In this document: positions 24,774 to 33,723 of the stretch, in pieces
Layout: each line of letters opens with the position of its first letter
How positions within the stretch are numbered: the stretch's first letter is position 1
From: an uncultured Muribaculaceae bacterium
Lineage (GTDB): Bacteria; Bacteroidota; Bacteroidia; Bacteroidales; Muribaculaceae
Length of the DNA: 45,044 bases
Assembly (NCBI GenBank): GCA_905209725.1
Contig: CAJLTZ010000006.1
Location: 1-45,044 of the forward strand
Direction of reading: 5' to 3'
Notes under the pieces: model-generated
What the model was told of the DNA's origin: nothing
The model's database searches: none
Seen by the model: only the letters and a program-made list of their open reading frames with translations
Position numbers and translations under genes: made by a program

Positions 24774-27236
24774 GTGTTTGCTGAAATAATTTTGCCATTA
24801 CCGCTCTATGGCACGTTCACATATGCCATAGGAGAGGATATTGCGGGCCGGATACAGTCGGGCTCGCGCGTGCTCGTGCAGTTTGGCAAGAAGAAATATT
24901 ACACCGGAATTGTGGAGCGAGTGCACCACGACGCGCCGACATATGAAGTGAAGCCGATAATGGTTCTCCTTGACGAGCGCCCTATCGTGCGATACCCTCA
25001 ACTGAAATTCTGGAACTGGATTTCGGAGTATTATCTGTGCTCGCCGGGAGAGGTGTTCAAGGCTGCCGTTCCCACGGGTCTGAAGCCCGAGAGCGAAACT
25101 TTTGTGACACTCAATGAGGACTATGAACCGCAACCGGGATTTAAACTGACGGAGCGGATGGCGATGGTGGTGATGCTGCTGGAGGAGCGCAAAAGGATGC
25201 GCATCTCAGAAATCGAGACAGAGACCAAGTTCAAGAACTGCGGCCAACTGATGGCTGCGATGCTTGAGCATGGGCTGGTGGAGATTGACGAGAAGGTGGT
25301 GGAACGCTACAAACCTAAGACCGAGTGTTTCATCGAACTTTGTGCCGAACGTGGCGACCACGATAAGATACATGAGTTTTTCGACCTTACCCGTCGCTCG
25401 CGCAACCAGGAGAAGGCGCTCATATATTACCTCGACAGGTCGGGCTGGATGCAGACGGGAGCAAAACTGCGCGAGGTGAAGCGCAAGAATTTCGCCGATG
25501 AAAATGTTGCTTCACCCGCTGTGGTGAAGGCTATGATCGACAAGGGGATTTTCCGTGTGGAGCGCCGCAGCGTGAACCGCTTCAACAATCAGGAAGAGAA
25601 GGGAGATATCAACTTAGCTAAACTCAGTGAGGCACAGGATGAGGCGCTTCACAGGCTTCTTGACTCTTTCAAAGAGAGGAATGTAGCTTTGCTTCATGGC
25701 GTCACCGGCAGCGGTAAGACCGAGATATACACCCATCTTATCTCCCGTGCTCTCCACGACGGCAACCAGGTGCTCTATCTTGTGCCGGAGATATCCCTCA
25801 CCACGCAGCTTACTGACAGGCTTCGCCTCGTGTTCGGGCAGCGCCTCATCGTGTATCATTCCAAATTCAGCGACAATGAGCGTGTGGACATCTGGCGCCG
25901 CCTTCTCTCGAGCCATGAGCCTCTGGTGGTGCTCGGTGTGCGGTCATCAGTGTTCCTGCCTTTTCATAGGCTCGGTCTTGTGGTGATTGATGAGGAGCAT
26001 GAGAGCAGCTACAAGCAGTATGACCCAGCTCCGCGCTATAATGCCCGCGATGCGGCGATAATGCTCGCCACGATGCATGGGGCGAAGGTACTGCTCGGTT
26101 CGGCGACTCCCTCCATTGAGACATATTACAAAGCCCTCCACGGCAAATATGGACTTGTTTCGCTCAAGGAACGTTTCCGAGGAGCGGTGCTTCCCGACGT
26201 GGAGATTGTAAGCATGCCGGAACAGCGCAAGAAGAAAATTGCCCGAGGCACACTCTCCCAACCATTGAGGGAAGCGATGGCTGAGACTATTCGCGACAAA
26301 AAGCAGACCATCCTTTTCCAGAACCGGCGTGGATTCGCTCCGGTTGTGGTGTGCCAGCAGTGCGGCTGGGTGCCGAAATGCGACAATTGCGATGTGTCGA
26401 TGGTATACCACAAGAATGCCGCGCTTCTGCGTTGCCATTATTGCGGCTTCACACGGCAGTTGCCTTCGGTGTGCCCGGCATGCGGCAGCAACGCCATCGG
26501 AACATTTGGCTATGGCACCGAACGAATCGCCGAGGAGATAAAGGAGCAGTTTCCCGATGCCGGCATCCGTCGTCTCGACCTTGACACCACCCGCAATAAG
26601 GATGCATATCAGGAGATTATCGAGGGCTTTGCCAGCCACGACACCGATATTCTTGTGGGGACGCAGATGGTGTCGAAGGGTCTGGATTTCGAGGGCGTGG
26701 AGACGGTGGGGGTGATCAATGCGGACACTTTGCTGAATTTTCCGGACTTCCGGAGCAATGAGCGCGCCTTCAACATGCTGGAGCAGGTGGCAGGGCGCGC
26801 CGGACGCCGCGAGCGCAAGGGGCGGGTGATAATTCAGACTTCACGCGCCGACGACCCTGTGCTTGCAAAAGTGCGCGAGCATGATTACACGGGATTCTAT
26901 GAGATGGAGATTGTCGAAAGGGAGAAATATGGTTATCCGCCTTTCACAAAGGTGATCAATATCTTCGTCCGCAATAAGGATTCCCGGCTTGCTGATGCGG
27001 CCGCCGTGACTTTCGCTTTGGCTTTGCGAAACACTTTAGGCGCACGAGTGCTCGGACCTGAGAAACCATTTGTGTCGAGGGTAAATCTCTGGTATGTGCA
27101 GCAGATAATGCTGAAGGTGGAGAGCGGAGCCTCGATGAAGAAGGTGAAGAATCTCCTGAGGGCCATCTATGAAAGCCTTGCCGCCCGCCCGGAAATGAAA
27201 GCCACCCAGATTCAATACGATGTGGATCCGGCGTAA
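24774..27236 (+). CDS. priA: Primosomal replication restart helicase PriA
   Basis: 3'-5' helicase that reloads the replisome at stalled forks. The 820-residue protein starts with GTG and reads EIILPLPLYGTFTYAI, the family N terminus. The helicase core has Walker A GVTGSGKTEIY (Gly312-Thr316 region, Lys315), DEEH at 406-409, and RGFAPVVVC leading into eight Cys in CxxC pairs that bind two zinc ions. Later motifs are ILVGTQMVSKGLDF and QVAGRAGRRERKG. Longer than E. coli PriA (732). No ATG is available upstream in frame. Confidence 0.96.
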   Translation: MFAEIILPLPLYGTFTYAIGEDIAGRIQSGSRVLVQFGKKKYYTGIVERVHHDAPTYEVKPIMVLLDERPIVRYPQLKFWNWISEYYLCSPGEVFKAAVPTGLKPESETFVTLNEDYEPQPGFKLTERMAMVVMLLEERKRMRISEIETETKFKNCGQLMAAMLEHGLVEIDEKVVERYKPKTECFIELCAERGDHDKIHEFFDLTRRSRNQEKALIYYLDRSGWMQTGAKLREVKRKNFADENVASPAVVKAMIDKGIFRVERRSVNRFNNQEEKGDINLAKLSEAQDEALHRLLDSFKERNVALLHGVTGSGKTEIYTHLISRALHDGNQVLYLVPEISLTTQLTDRLRLVFGQRLIVYHSKFSDNERVDIWRRLLSSHEPLVVLGVRSSVFLPFHRLGLVVIDEEHESSYKQYDPAPRYNARDAAIMLATMHGAKVLLGSATPSIETYYKALHGKYGLVSLKERFRGAVLPDVEIVSMPEQRKKKIARGTLSQPLREAMAETIRDKKQTILFQNRRGFAPVVVCQQCGWVPKCDNCDVSMVYHKNAALLRCHYCGFTRQLPSVCPACGSNAIGTFGYGTERIAEEIKEQFPDAGIRRLDLDTTRNKDAYQEIIEGFASHDTDILVGTQMVSKGLDFEGVETVGVINADTLLNFPDFRSNERAFNMLEQVAGRAGRRERKGRVIIQTSRADDPVLAKVREHDYTGFYEMEIVEREKYGYPPFTKVINIFVRNKDSRLADAAAVTFALALRNTLGARVLGPEKPFVSRVNLWYVQQIMLKVESGASMKKVKNLLRAIYESLAARPEMKATQIQYDVDPA

Positions 27237-27237
27237 G

Positions 27238-27272
27238 ATAAGTTATAAGTTAGAAGTAATCGGTAATAAGTG
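27238..27272. repeat. Five degenerate heptamers just after the priA stop
   Basis: In register from one base after the stop codon: ATAAGTT, ATAAGTT, AGAAGTA, ATCGGTA, ATAAGTG. The period is exactly 7 across 35 bp although the units have drifted. Confidence 0.7.
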
Positions 27273-27319
27273 GGGGATGAATGAAGGGTGATTTGTGGAG
27301 AGTGAAAATTTGACTTGAT

Positions 27320-28633
27320 ATGATACCTGAAAACGAAAAGGATAAAGACCTGACAAATCCGAATGTGGATAGTTTCGACCGGGACCATCTGTGGCATCCC
27401 TATACGAGTACTCACAATCCGCTACCCACATATAAGGTGAAGAGCGCCCGTGGGGCGGAGATTTATCTCGAGGATGGCACCACGCTTATCGACGGCATGT
27501 CGTCATGGTGGTGCGTGATTCACGGCTACAATCATCCGGTGCTCAACGAGGCGGCCCGCGCCCAACTCGACCGCATGTCGCATGTGATGTTTGGCGGACT
27601 TTCTCATGAACCGGCAATTGAACTCGGCAAACTCCTGCTCTCCATCCTGCCGCCGAAGATGAATCATATTTTCTATGCCGACTCGGGTTCTGTGGCCACA
27701 GAGGTGGCGATGAAGATGGCTGTGCAGGCCTGCAACGACCCGGCTAAGACGGATTTCGCCACCATCCGCAACGGCTACCACGGCGACACATGGAACGCAA
27801 TGTCGGTGTGCGACCCAGTGACTGGCATGCACGGGGCTTTCGGCAAGGCTCTCCCTGTAAGGTTTTTCGCTCCTGCTCCGCAATGCGGATTCCACAACGA
27901 ATGGAATCCGGAGGATTTCACTCCAATGCGCCGACTTATCGAGGAGCATCACAAGAGCCTGGCGGCTGTAATCCTCGAACCGATTGTGCAGGGCGCCGGA
28001 GGCATGAGATTCTATCATCCACAGTATCTGAGGGAATTACGCAAAGAGTGCGACAAATATGGCATACTTCTGATTTTCGATGAAATAGCCACGGGCTTCG
28101 GCCGCACAGGGCGTCTCTTCGCATGGGAACATGCCGGCGTCCAACCCGACATAATGCTGATAGGCAAGGCAATCACCGGGGGATATATGACCTTCGCGGC
28201 TGTGGCCACCACAGCCGAAGTGGCCGACCGCATCTCGGCTTCGCAGAGCGGTTGCATGATGCATGGTCCTACTTTCATGGGCAATCCCCTTGCCTGCGCC
28301 ATAGCCGTGGCCTCCACAAAGTTGCTGCTTTCGCAGGACTGGCAGAAACGCGTGAAGGAGATTGAGGCAATCATGGAGAGGGAATTGGCACCGGCCCGCG
28401 AACTCGGTTTTGTGGATGATGTAAGGGTACTGGGCGGTATCGGCGTAATACAGGTGAAACCAATAGTGGACACGGGCGAATTCCAGAAACATTGCGTGAA
28501 ACGAGGAGTATGGATCCGTCCCTTCGGCCACAACGCATATATCATGCCCCCCTACCTTGCCGTGAGCGACGAGCAGGTGGTGAAACTGTGCCAGGAACTG
28601 ATTGCCATATTGGAGGAGATGTATGGAGAATGA
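27320..28633 (+). CDS. bioA: Adenosylmethionine-8-amino-7-oxononanoate aminotransferase
   Basis: PLP enzyme that converts 7-keto-8-aminopelargonate (KAPA) to 7,8-diaminopelargonate (DAPA) with S-adenosylmethionine as amino donor. The 437-residue protein has DHLWHPYTSTHNPLP, MSSWWCVIHGYNHP, FDEIATGFGRTGRLFA and the PLP lysine at residue 283 in LIGKAITGGYM. Length is normal (E. coli 429). Its last 11 bp overlap bioF. It heads the bioA-bioF-bioGC operon. No consensus promoter was seen directly upstream, and the heptamer array at 27238-27272 lies in the gap. Confidence 0.97.
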   Translation: MIPENEKDKDLTNPNVDSFDRDHLWHPYTSTHNPLPTYKVKSARGAEIYLEDGTTLIDGMSSWWCVIHGYNHPVLNEAARAQLDRMSHVMFGGLSHEPAIELGKLLLSILPPKMNHIFYADSGSVATEVAMKMAVQACNDPAKTDFATIRNGYHGDTWNAMSVCDPVTGMHGAFGKALPVRFFAPAPQCGFHNEWNPEDFTPMRRLIEEHHKSLAAVILEPIVQGAGGMRFYHPQYLRELRKECDKYGILLIFDEIATGFGRTGRLFAWEHAGVQPDIMLIGKAITGGYMTFAAVATTAEVADRISASQSGCMMHGPTFMGNPLACAIAVASTKLLLSQDWQKRVKEIEAIMERELAPARELGFVDDVRVLGGIGVIQVKPIVDTGEFQKHCVKRGVWIRPFGHNAYIMPPYLAVSDEQVVKLCQELIAILEEMYGE

Positions 28634-29777
28634 TCCTTTGCAGGAGTATGGTCGTCGCCTGGAGGAGTACCGCGACGAGGGACGGCTGCGGGTGATTCCA
28701 CACCACCGCGCCGATGGCGGCTTTGTGGATATGGTAAGCAATGACTATCTGGGTCTTGCAGAGCGTCAGGGGGAATTCATGGATGGTTTTCTGAAGCGCT
28801 ATGGCAGATTTCCGATGTCGGCTTCGGCATCAAGACTTCTGGCGCAGCATCAGGGTGCGTTCAAGGCTCTCGAGAATAGGCTCGAACAACTCTATGGCCG
28901 CCCTGCCCTGCTGTTCAATTCCGGCTGGCATGCCAACACCGGAATAGTCGGCGCACTCGCTGTGCCCGGAACTCTTTTCCTTGCCGATAAGATGGTGCAC
29001 GCCTCGATGATTGACGGGCTCACGCAGCGCGGCTGCGAGTTTGAGCGCTGGCGTCATAATGACATCTCATCCCTGCGCAAACTTATCGATAGAAAGGGTA
29101 AGGAATATGAAAGAATTGTGGTACTCGCGGAGTCAATCTATAGCATGGATGGCGACCTTGCACCCATCGAACAACTTGTGGCACTTAAAAAGGAGTATCC
29201 TCAGATTATCCTTTATATAGATGAAGCGCACGGATATGGAGTCCGCGGTGAGCAGGGGCTTGGTCTGTGCGAGGAATGGGAGGTGATCGATGAAGTGGAT
29301 ATCATAATGTGCACATTGGGTAAGGCCGGCGCTTCGGCAGGTGCATTCGCTGTGACTTCACCGATGATGAAATCATATCTAATCAATGCGTCGCGAAGTC
29401 TGATTTTCTCCACATCGCTTCCTCCGCTGCAGGCTGCATGGTCGCTGACAATGCTTGAGGCAATATTGGGGATGAGGGAGGAAAGGGAACGGTTGGCGCA
29501 TCTTTCCCGCCGATTCAAGGAATTATTGGCAGACGCCACCGGGAAGGAGATTCCGGGCGAGTCGCAGATTGTGCCTCTGATTGTGGGAGACACTGCGCGC
29601 TGCTTCCAGATTTGCCATGCGTTGGAAGAGGCCGGGATTGCGGCGTTGCCTATCCGCCACCCTACCGTGGCACGAGGCACTGAGAGAATCCGCTTTTCAC
29701 TGAACGCTGCACTGCACGATGAGGATCTGGTGAAGACGGCTGATGTGGTCAGACACATTTTCAATGAGGACAACTGA
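28623..29777 (+). CDS. bioF: 8-amino-7-oxononanoate synthase
   Basis: PLP enzyme that condenses pimeloyl-ACP with alanine to form KAPA. ATG 28623 overlaps bioA by 11 bp and gives 384 residues, the family length. It has MVSNDYLGLAERQ, FNSGWHANTGIVGALA, YIDEAHGYGVRGEQGLGLCE and the PLP lysine at residue 234 in CTLGKAGASAG. The frame is open 21 bp upstream, but that sequence is bioA. It is followed 18 bp later by bioGC. Confidence 0.95.
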   Translation: MENDPLQEYGRRLEEYRDEGRLRVIPHHRADGGFVDMVSNDYLGLAERQGEFMDGFLKRYGRFPMSASASRLLAQHQGAFKALENRLEQLYGRPALLFNSGWHANTGIVGALAVPGTLFLADKMVHASMIDGLTQRGCEFERWRHNDISSLRKLIDRKGKEYERIVVLAESIYSMDGDLAPIEQLVALKKEYPQIILYIDEAHGYGVRGEQGLGLCEEWEVIDEVDIIMCTLGKAGASAGAFAVTSPMMKSYLINASRSLIFSTSLPPLQAAWSLTMLEAILGMREERERLAHLSRRFKELLADATGKEIPGESQIVPLIVGDTARCFQICHALEEAGIAALPIRHPTVARGTERIRFSLNAALHDEDLVKTADVVRHIFNEDN

Positions 29778-29795
29778 TAAAGCGTTGATTGTGAA

Positions 29796-31193
29796 ATGAA
29801 ATTTAAATATCTTCAGAAAGAGGAGGGAAATACGCGGTTGATATTGGTGTTTGCAGGATGGAGCACACAGCCCCATGATTATGAGGCCATGCGCCGCGAG
29901 GGATGGGACCTGCTCGTAGCATATGATTATGACAATCTGGGTGTTGACCCTTCTTTCCTGAATGAGTATTATACCATATATCTGTTCGCGTGGTCGTTAG
30001 GCATTTTCTGCGCGGAGATGGTTCTTCCTGCGGAGCGAATCACCCAAGCGTTCGCACTGAATGGTACGCCGCAGCCGGTAAGCAACCTATATGGCATTCC
30101 CGAGGATATCTATTCAGGAACTGCCAGGGGTCTCGATGAACGTAACCTGAAAAAGTTCCGTCTGAGGATGATGCCTGATAAGGAAACATTCCTGAGATTT
30201 TTCGAGGATGCGGATTCGGAGCCTGATGATATTGAGTCGCTTCGCAATCAGCTTTATGCGATTTCAGAGGCTGCACGAAAAGATTCTGAAAAATTAGCTG
30301 GCGTAATAGAGATGCGTGAGGCGGCTCGCCTCCCCTGGGTAAGGGCTTATCTGAGCAAGGGTGACAGGATTTTCCCCTACGAGTCGATGAAACGCTATTG
30401 GGAGGGGGAGTGCGAAACCGAGATTGTCAGTCTCGATGGGGCACATTATTACCCGCTTGATCTCATCAGCCGCAGTGTGATTCCTGACACTCGTAAGGTA
30501 TCGGAACGTTTCTCGAAGGCTTGGGGGTCGTACGATACCCATGCCATTGCACAGCATAGTGCGGCAGCGCGACTGGCGCTGATGCTTGCTGATTATACGC
30601 CGGAAAAGGGTGGAAGGGTGCTTGAGATTGGTTGCGGGTCGGGACTTTTCACCCGTGAGTATAAGGCTATTCTGGAACCTTCGGAGGCTGTGTTCATCGA
30701 CATTGCGGAGTGCGGACCTTTCGGGATTTGCGCTGAAGAACGTTATGTGAAGGGGGATGCGGAGCGCTGGCTGGAGGAGAATGCAGGTAAGAAGAAGTTC
30801 GACTGCATTTTGTCGGCCTCTGCCATTCAATGGTTTAGCGACCTGCCCCGATTCCTGCACAATTGTAGCCGGATGCTGAATGAGGGTGGAATTTTCGCAG
30901 CCTCTACATTTACGCCGGGAAACATGGCAGAATTGAATGAGTTGCGTCCATCGCCATTGATCTATCCGAAGGCGGAGAGTCTGAGGGAATGGCTGGAAAG
31001 GGATTTTGCAGATGTCATGGTTGAGGAGGATATTATCCGTGTTGAATTCCGGAGTGCGAGGGAGATGCTGATGCATCTGAAGCATACGGGAGTGGCGGGA
31101 TCGGCGCCCGACACAGGCCTTCCGCTTAGCGCGATGTCTCATCTCCGCACTCTCACCTATTGCCCCCTATACCTCCTCGGCCGCAAACAATAA
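29796..31193 (+). CDS. BioG-BioC fusion (pimeloyl-ACP methyl ester esterase + malonyl-ACP methyltransferase)
   Basis: Residues about 1-210 are BioG (DUF452): ILVFAGWSTQPHDYE, nucleophile Ser67 in FAWSLGIFCAE and a late His in SLDGAHYYPL. Residues about 230-465 are BioC, a SAM methyltransferase with motif VLEIGCGSGLF at 275-285 and LSASAIQWFSDLP. BioC caps malonyl-ACP with a methyl ester so fatty-acid synthesis can build pimeloyl-ACP methyl ester; BioG removes the cap. The fusion puts both ends of the pathway in one protein and is known in Bacteroidetes. It is last in the bioA-F-GC operon and convergent with the next gene, 9 bp away. Confidence 0.93.
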   Translation: MKFKYLQKEEGNTRLILVFAGWSTQPHDYEAMRREGWDLLVAYDYDNLGVDPSFLNEYYTIYLFAWSLGIFCAEMVLPAERITQAFALNGTPQPVSNLYGIPEDIYSGTARGLDERNLKKFRLRMMPDKETFLRFFEDADSEPDDIESLRNQLYAISEAARKDSEKLAGVIEMREAARLPWVRAYLSKGDRIFPYESMKRYWEGECETEIVSLDGAHYYPLDLISRSVIPDTRKVSERFSKAWGSYDTHAIAQHSAAARLALMLADYTPEKGGRVLEIGCGSGLFTREYKAILEPSEAVFIDIAECGPFGICAEERYVKGDAERWLEENAGKKKFDCILSASAIQWFSDLPRFLHNCSRMLNEGGIFAASTFTPGNMAELNELRPSPLIYPKAESLREWLERDFADVMVEEDIIRVEFRSAREMLMHLKHTGVAGSAPDTGLPLSAMSHLRTLTYCPLYLLGRKQ

Positions 31194-31202
31194 TGTTGGC
31201 AA

Positions 31203-31847
31203 TTAGCCAAACATCTCTTTGCGGAGAGCCTCGCAGGCATTATATCTGTCGGTGAATTGTTGGCCATCGCGCAAATACCAGGGGATGGCCGATTTGACTA
31301 CTTTAGATGGCACTCCTGCCACTATGCTGTCTCCAGGCATATCCTTATTCGTAACTGAATTGGCTGCAAAGCGCACATTGTCACCAACTTTTATACTTGA
31401 GATTATTTTTGCACCCGTGGCTATATAGGCTGCATTGCCAATCACATTTCCTTGACCAGTAACACATGTTGAAGAATGGACTACAGAATAGTTGCCTATT
31501 CGACTATCCCCTCCCACTACTATTGTTCCATAATGGGGTATGTTGGCTCCATATCCAAGCGATTGATATCCGATTGAGAATCCTAAGAAATAGCCAAGTT
31601 TTCTATGCCTCAGGAAATGATATAAGTATTGACAAGCCCAAATCGGCGATTTACTTTTACTATTCGTCAAATACTGCATATATCGGAGATGCTTAAGATA
31701 GAGTAATATATAATCAGGCGCAACAAGATGCTTCAACCGGTCTTTCCACGACCATTTGAATTTGCCACGGTTCATCATCCTGTCAGCAGCAATATAAAAC
31801 TTCAATTCCTTTCTGGAATGTATCCTATTCAATGCATCTCTTTCCAT
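31203..31847 (-). CDS. Left-handed beta-helix acyltransferase, serine acetyltransferase-like
   Basis: A 214-residue protein with an N-terminal helical part (about 1-95, basic and aromatic) and a hexapeptide-repeat domain from about residue 100: IGYQSLGYGANIPHYGTIVV, IGNYSVVHSSTCVTGQ, IGNAAYIATGAKI and VAGVPSKVV. The domain binds acetyl-CoA and acetylates a sugar or serine hydroxyl. Position after the amino-sugar genes suggests a surface-polysaccharide substrate, comparable to FdtC-type enzymes (inference). The gene is visibly more AT-rich than its neighbours. A poor promoter match (one base off TAnnTTTG) is at 31887-31894. Confidence 0.8.
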   Translation of the reverse strand: MERDALNRIHSRKELKFYIAADRMMNRGKFKWSWKDRLKHLVAPDYILLYLKHLRYMQYLTNSKSKSPIWACQYLYHFLRHRKLGYFLGFSIGYQSLGYGANIPHYGTIVVGGDSRIGNYSVVHSSTCVTGQGNVIGNAAYIATGAKIISSIKVGDNVRFAANSVTNKDMPGDSIVAGVPSKVVKSAIPWYLRDGQQFTDRYNACEALRKEMFG

Positions 31848-31951
31848 ATATACGATTCAATTATTCAATAAGTCGACGCCAAGACGCAAATATTAAACGC
31901 AAAAACATGCAAGAAATTACTGGCACAATTAGCAATATTGCAAGAACTGAT

Positions 31952-32125
31952 TTACCGGAAGGCGCGGAGCGCAGGGACGTATTCGAAACCGGCGGCGGCG
32001 AGGCGCTGTTTGAGGTCGGCCTCGTCGATTCCTTCCGCGGCACACAATTCTTCAAGGTTGGAATAGTCGTCGCGCAGTTTGGTGTTTACTACACTCATCA
32101 ACATGAATGGATCTTTGGGTAACAT
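31952..32125 (-). CDS. DUF4250 protein
   Basis: A short protein of 57 residues starting MLPKDPFMLMSVVNTKLRDD, the typical N terminus of DUF4250 proteins, followed by a helical part with LEELCAAEG and LKQRLAAAGFEY. A frame extends upstream to 32152; the internal Met is chosen because it matches the family start and has AGGA about 7 bp upstream. Function unknown. It follows the aminotransferase gene by about 40 bp (14 bp if the longer start is used), so it is likely in the same operon. Confidence 0.85.
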   Translation of the reverse strand: MLPKDPFMLMSVVNTKLRDDYSNLEELCAAEGIDEADLKQRLAAAGFEYVPALRAFR

Positions 32126-32165
32126 ATCTTGTCCTAAATAATTGCTATTCAATTCCTAATGATGG

Positions 32166-33290
32166 TTATTCAAATGCATTTAATGCGGCGATGATTGAGG
32201 TCACCTCCTCATCGGTAAGCGTCTGATTGCAAGGCAACGACAACTCCTCTTCATGGATACGCTCTGTGATTTGTAGTTTGTCGGGAAATTTCAGAATGCC
32301 TTTATCTCTATAGCATTCCTGACGGTGAGGCGGAATGGGGTAATGAATCAATGTGCCAATGCCTTTCGCATCCAGATATTCCTTAAGCCTGTCGCGCTCA
32401 CCGCAAAGTATGGGGAAGATATGAAACACATGCTGCTTTTCGTCTACAAGAACCGGCATTGAAATCCCGGGGTTATTCACTTCCCGGATAAATCTAAGCG
32501 CCACCTCACGCCTGCGCTGATTGTCGTCATCGAGACGCGGCAACTTCACTCTCAGCATGGCAGCCTGAATCTCATCCATACGAGAATTGCGGCCCACGTA
32601 ATCAAACACATACTTGTGCGAGCTGCCATAATTGGCAAGCGAACGCACCATGTCGGCAAGACGCTTATCATCAGTGGTTACTGCGCCGGAATCGCCCAAT
32701 GCTCCAAGATTCTTTCCCGGATAAAAACTATGACCCGCTGCATTGCCAAGCGAACCGGTGCGGCGATTATCATACATGCAACCATGCGCCTGCGCATTGT
32801 CCTCAACAAGCAGAAGATTATACTTGCGGCAAATCTCAGCGACCTTCTCCGAATATGCGCAACGGCCGTAAAGATGCACAAGCATGATGGCGCGGGTGCG
32901 GGGTCCGATGGCCTGTTCGATGCGGTCGGGGTCGATATTAAGCGTGTGGATATTCGGCTCCACAAGCACCGGCACCAGCCCATTTTCCGAAACAGCCAAA
33001 AGTGACGCCACAAATGTATTTGCCGGACAAATCACCTCGTCGCCACGCTTCAGAAGCCCCATTTCTACATATGCCCGGAAAATCAGGGTCAACGCGTCGA
33101 GTCCATTTCCCACTGCCACACAATGTTGCGTGCCGATATAGCGAGCATATTCCTCTTCAAATGCCTTTGTCTCCTCTCCAAGCAGATAGCGCCCCGACGA
33201 AACAACACATGAAGCTGCGTTTTCAAGCGCACCATCAAATGAGGCTGTAACGGCCTTCAGGTCAAGATAAGGTATCTTTATATCAGACAT
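32166..33290 (-). CDS. DegT/DnrJ-type sugar aminotransferase, FdtB-like
   Basis: PLP-dependent sugar aminotransferase of 374 residues: IPYLDLKAVTASFD at the N terminus, GNGLDALTLIFRAY, VEDNAQAHGC, and the PLP lysine at residue 193 in SFYPGKNLGALGD. With the FdtA/QdtA-like cupins upstream it probably aminates C3 of a dTDP-3-keto-6-deoxyhexose, making dTDP-Fuc3N- or Qui3N-type sugars for O-antigen or S-layer glycans. Its start overlaps the upstream cupin by 8 bp (ATG within the end of the coding sequence), so translation is coupled. Which sugar is made cannot be read from sequence. Confidence 0.88.
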   Translation of the reverse strand: MSDIKIPYLDLKAVTASFDGALENAASCVVSSGRYLLGEETKAFEEEYARYIGTQHCVAVGNGLDALTLIFRAYVEMGLLKRGDEVICPANTFVASLLAVSENGLVPVLVEPNIHTLNIDPDRIEQAIGPRTRAIMLVHLYGRCAYSEKVAEICRKYNLLLVEDNAQAHGCMYDNRRTGSLGNAAGHSFYPGKNLGALGDSGAVTTDDKRLADMVRSLANYGSSHKYVFDYVGRNSRMDEIQAAMLRVKLPRLDDDNQRRREVALRFIREVNNPGISMPVLVDEKQHVFHIFPILCGERDRLKEYLDAKGIGTLIHYPIPPHRQECYRDKGILKFPDKLQITERIHEEELSLPCNQTLTDEEVTSIIAALNAFE

Positions 33291-33723
33291 GATTATCTTT
33301 GGTTTCGGAAGTCTTTATCTCCAAAAACTTCTCATATGATTTAATATGGTCGGCGGGGTCGAAAGTGTCGGAGGTCATCACCAGCGCGATTGCTCCGCCG
33401 GAGAAATCCTCAAGTGTGAGCCATATGCCCGGCACCACAAGCAAGCCCATGTAGGGGCGGTTGAGCATCACGGTGCGGCGAGCCTTACCGTCGTCGAGCG
33501 TCACAGTGAAGCTCCCCGTGGCTGCAACTATGAATTCATAGACGGCGATATGCGCATGGCCTCCTCGGCTCTCCCCTCCAGGCACATCATATATATGGAA
33601 CACGCGTTTCAGGGGGAAAGGGAGCGTGACTCCACTCTCCACCACGGAAAGATTGCCGAGACGCGGGCTGTCGTGGCGCGGGAGCTCGATAAGGGAGCAG
33701 TCGTATACGGTGTTCTTACGCAT
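33283..33723 (-). CDS. FdtA/QdtA-like sugar 3,4-ketoisomerase (cupin)
   Basis: A 146-residue cupin matching dTDP-4-keto-6-deoxyglucose 3,4-ketoisomerases: SPRLGNLSVVESGVTLPF, RVFHIYDVPGGESRGGHAH with both catalytic histidines (HAH), and LLVVPGIWLTLEDFSGGAIA. It would move the keto group from C4 to C3 before transamination by the next gene. The start is ATG 33723 or 33732; 33723 is used and overlaps the upstream cupin by 8 bp. The longer frame to 33933 is a shadow of that gene. Confidence 0.85.
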   Translation of the reverse strand: MRKNTVYDCSLIELPRHDSPRLGNLSVVESGVTLPFPLKRVFHIYDVPGGESRGGHAHIAVYEFIVAATGSFTVTLDDGKARRTVMLNRPYMGLLVVPGIWLTLEDFSGGAIALVMTSDTFDPADHIKSYEKFLEIKTSETKDNHV

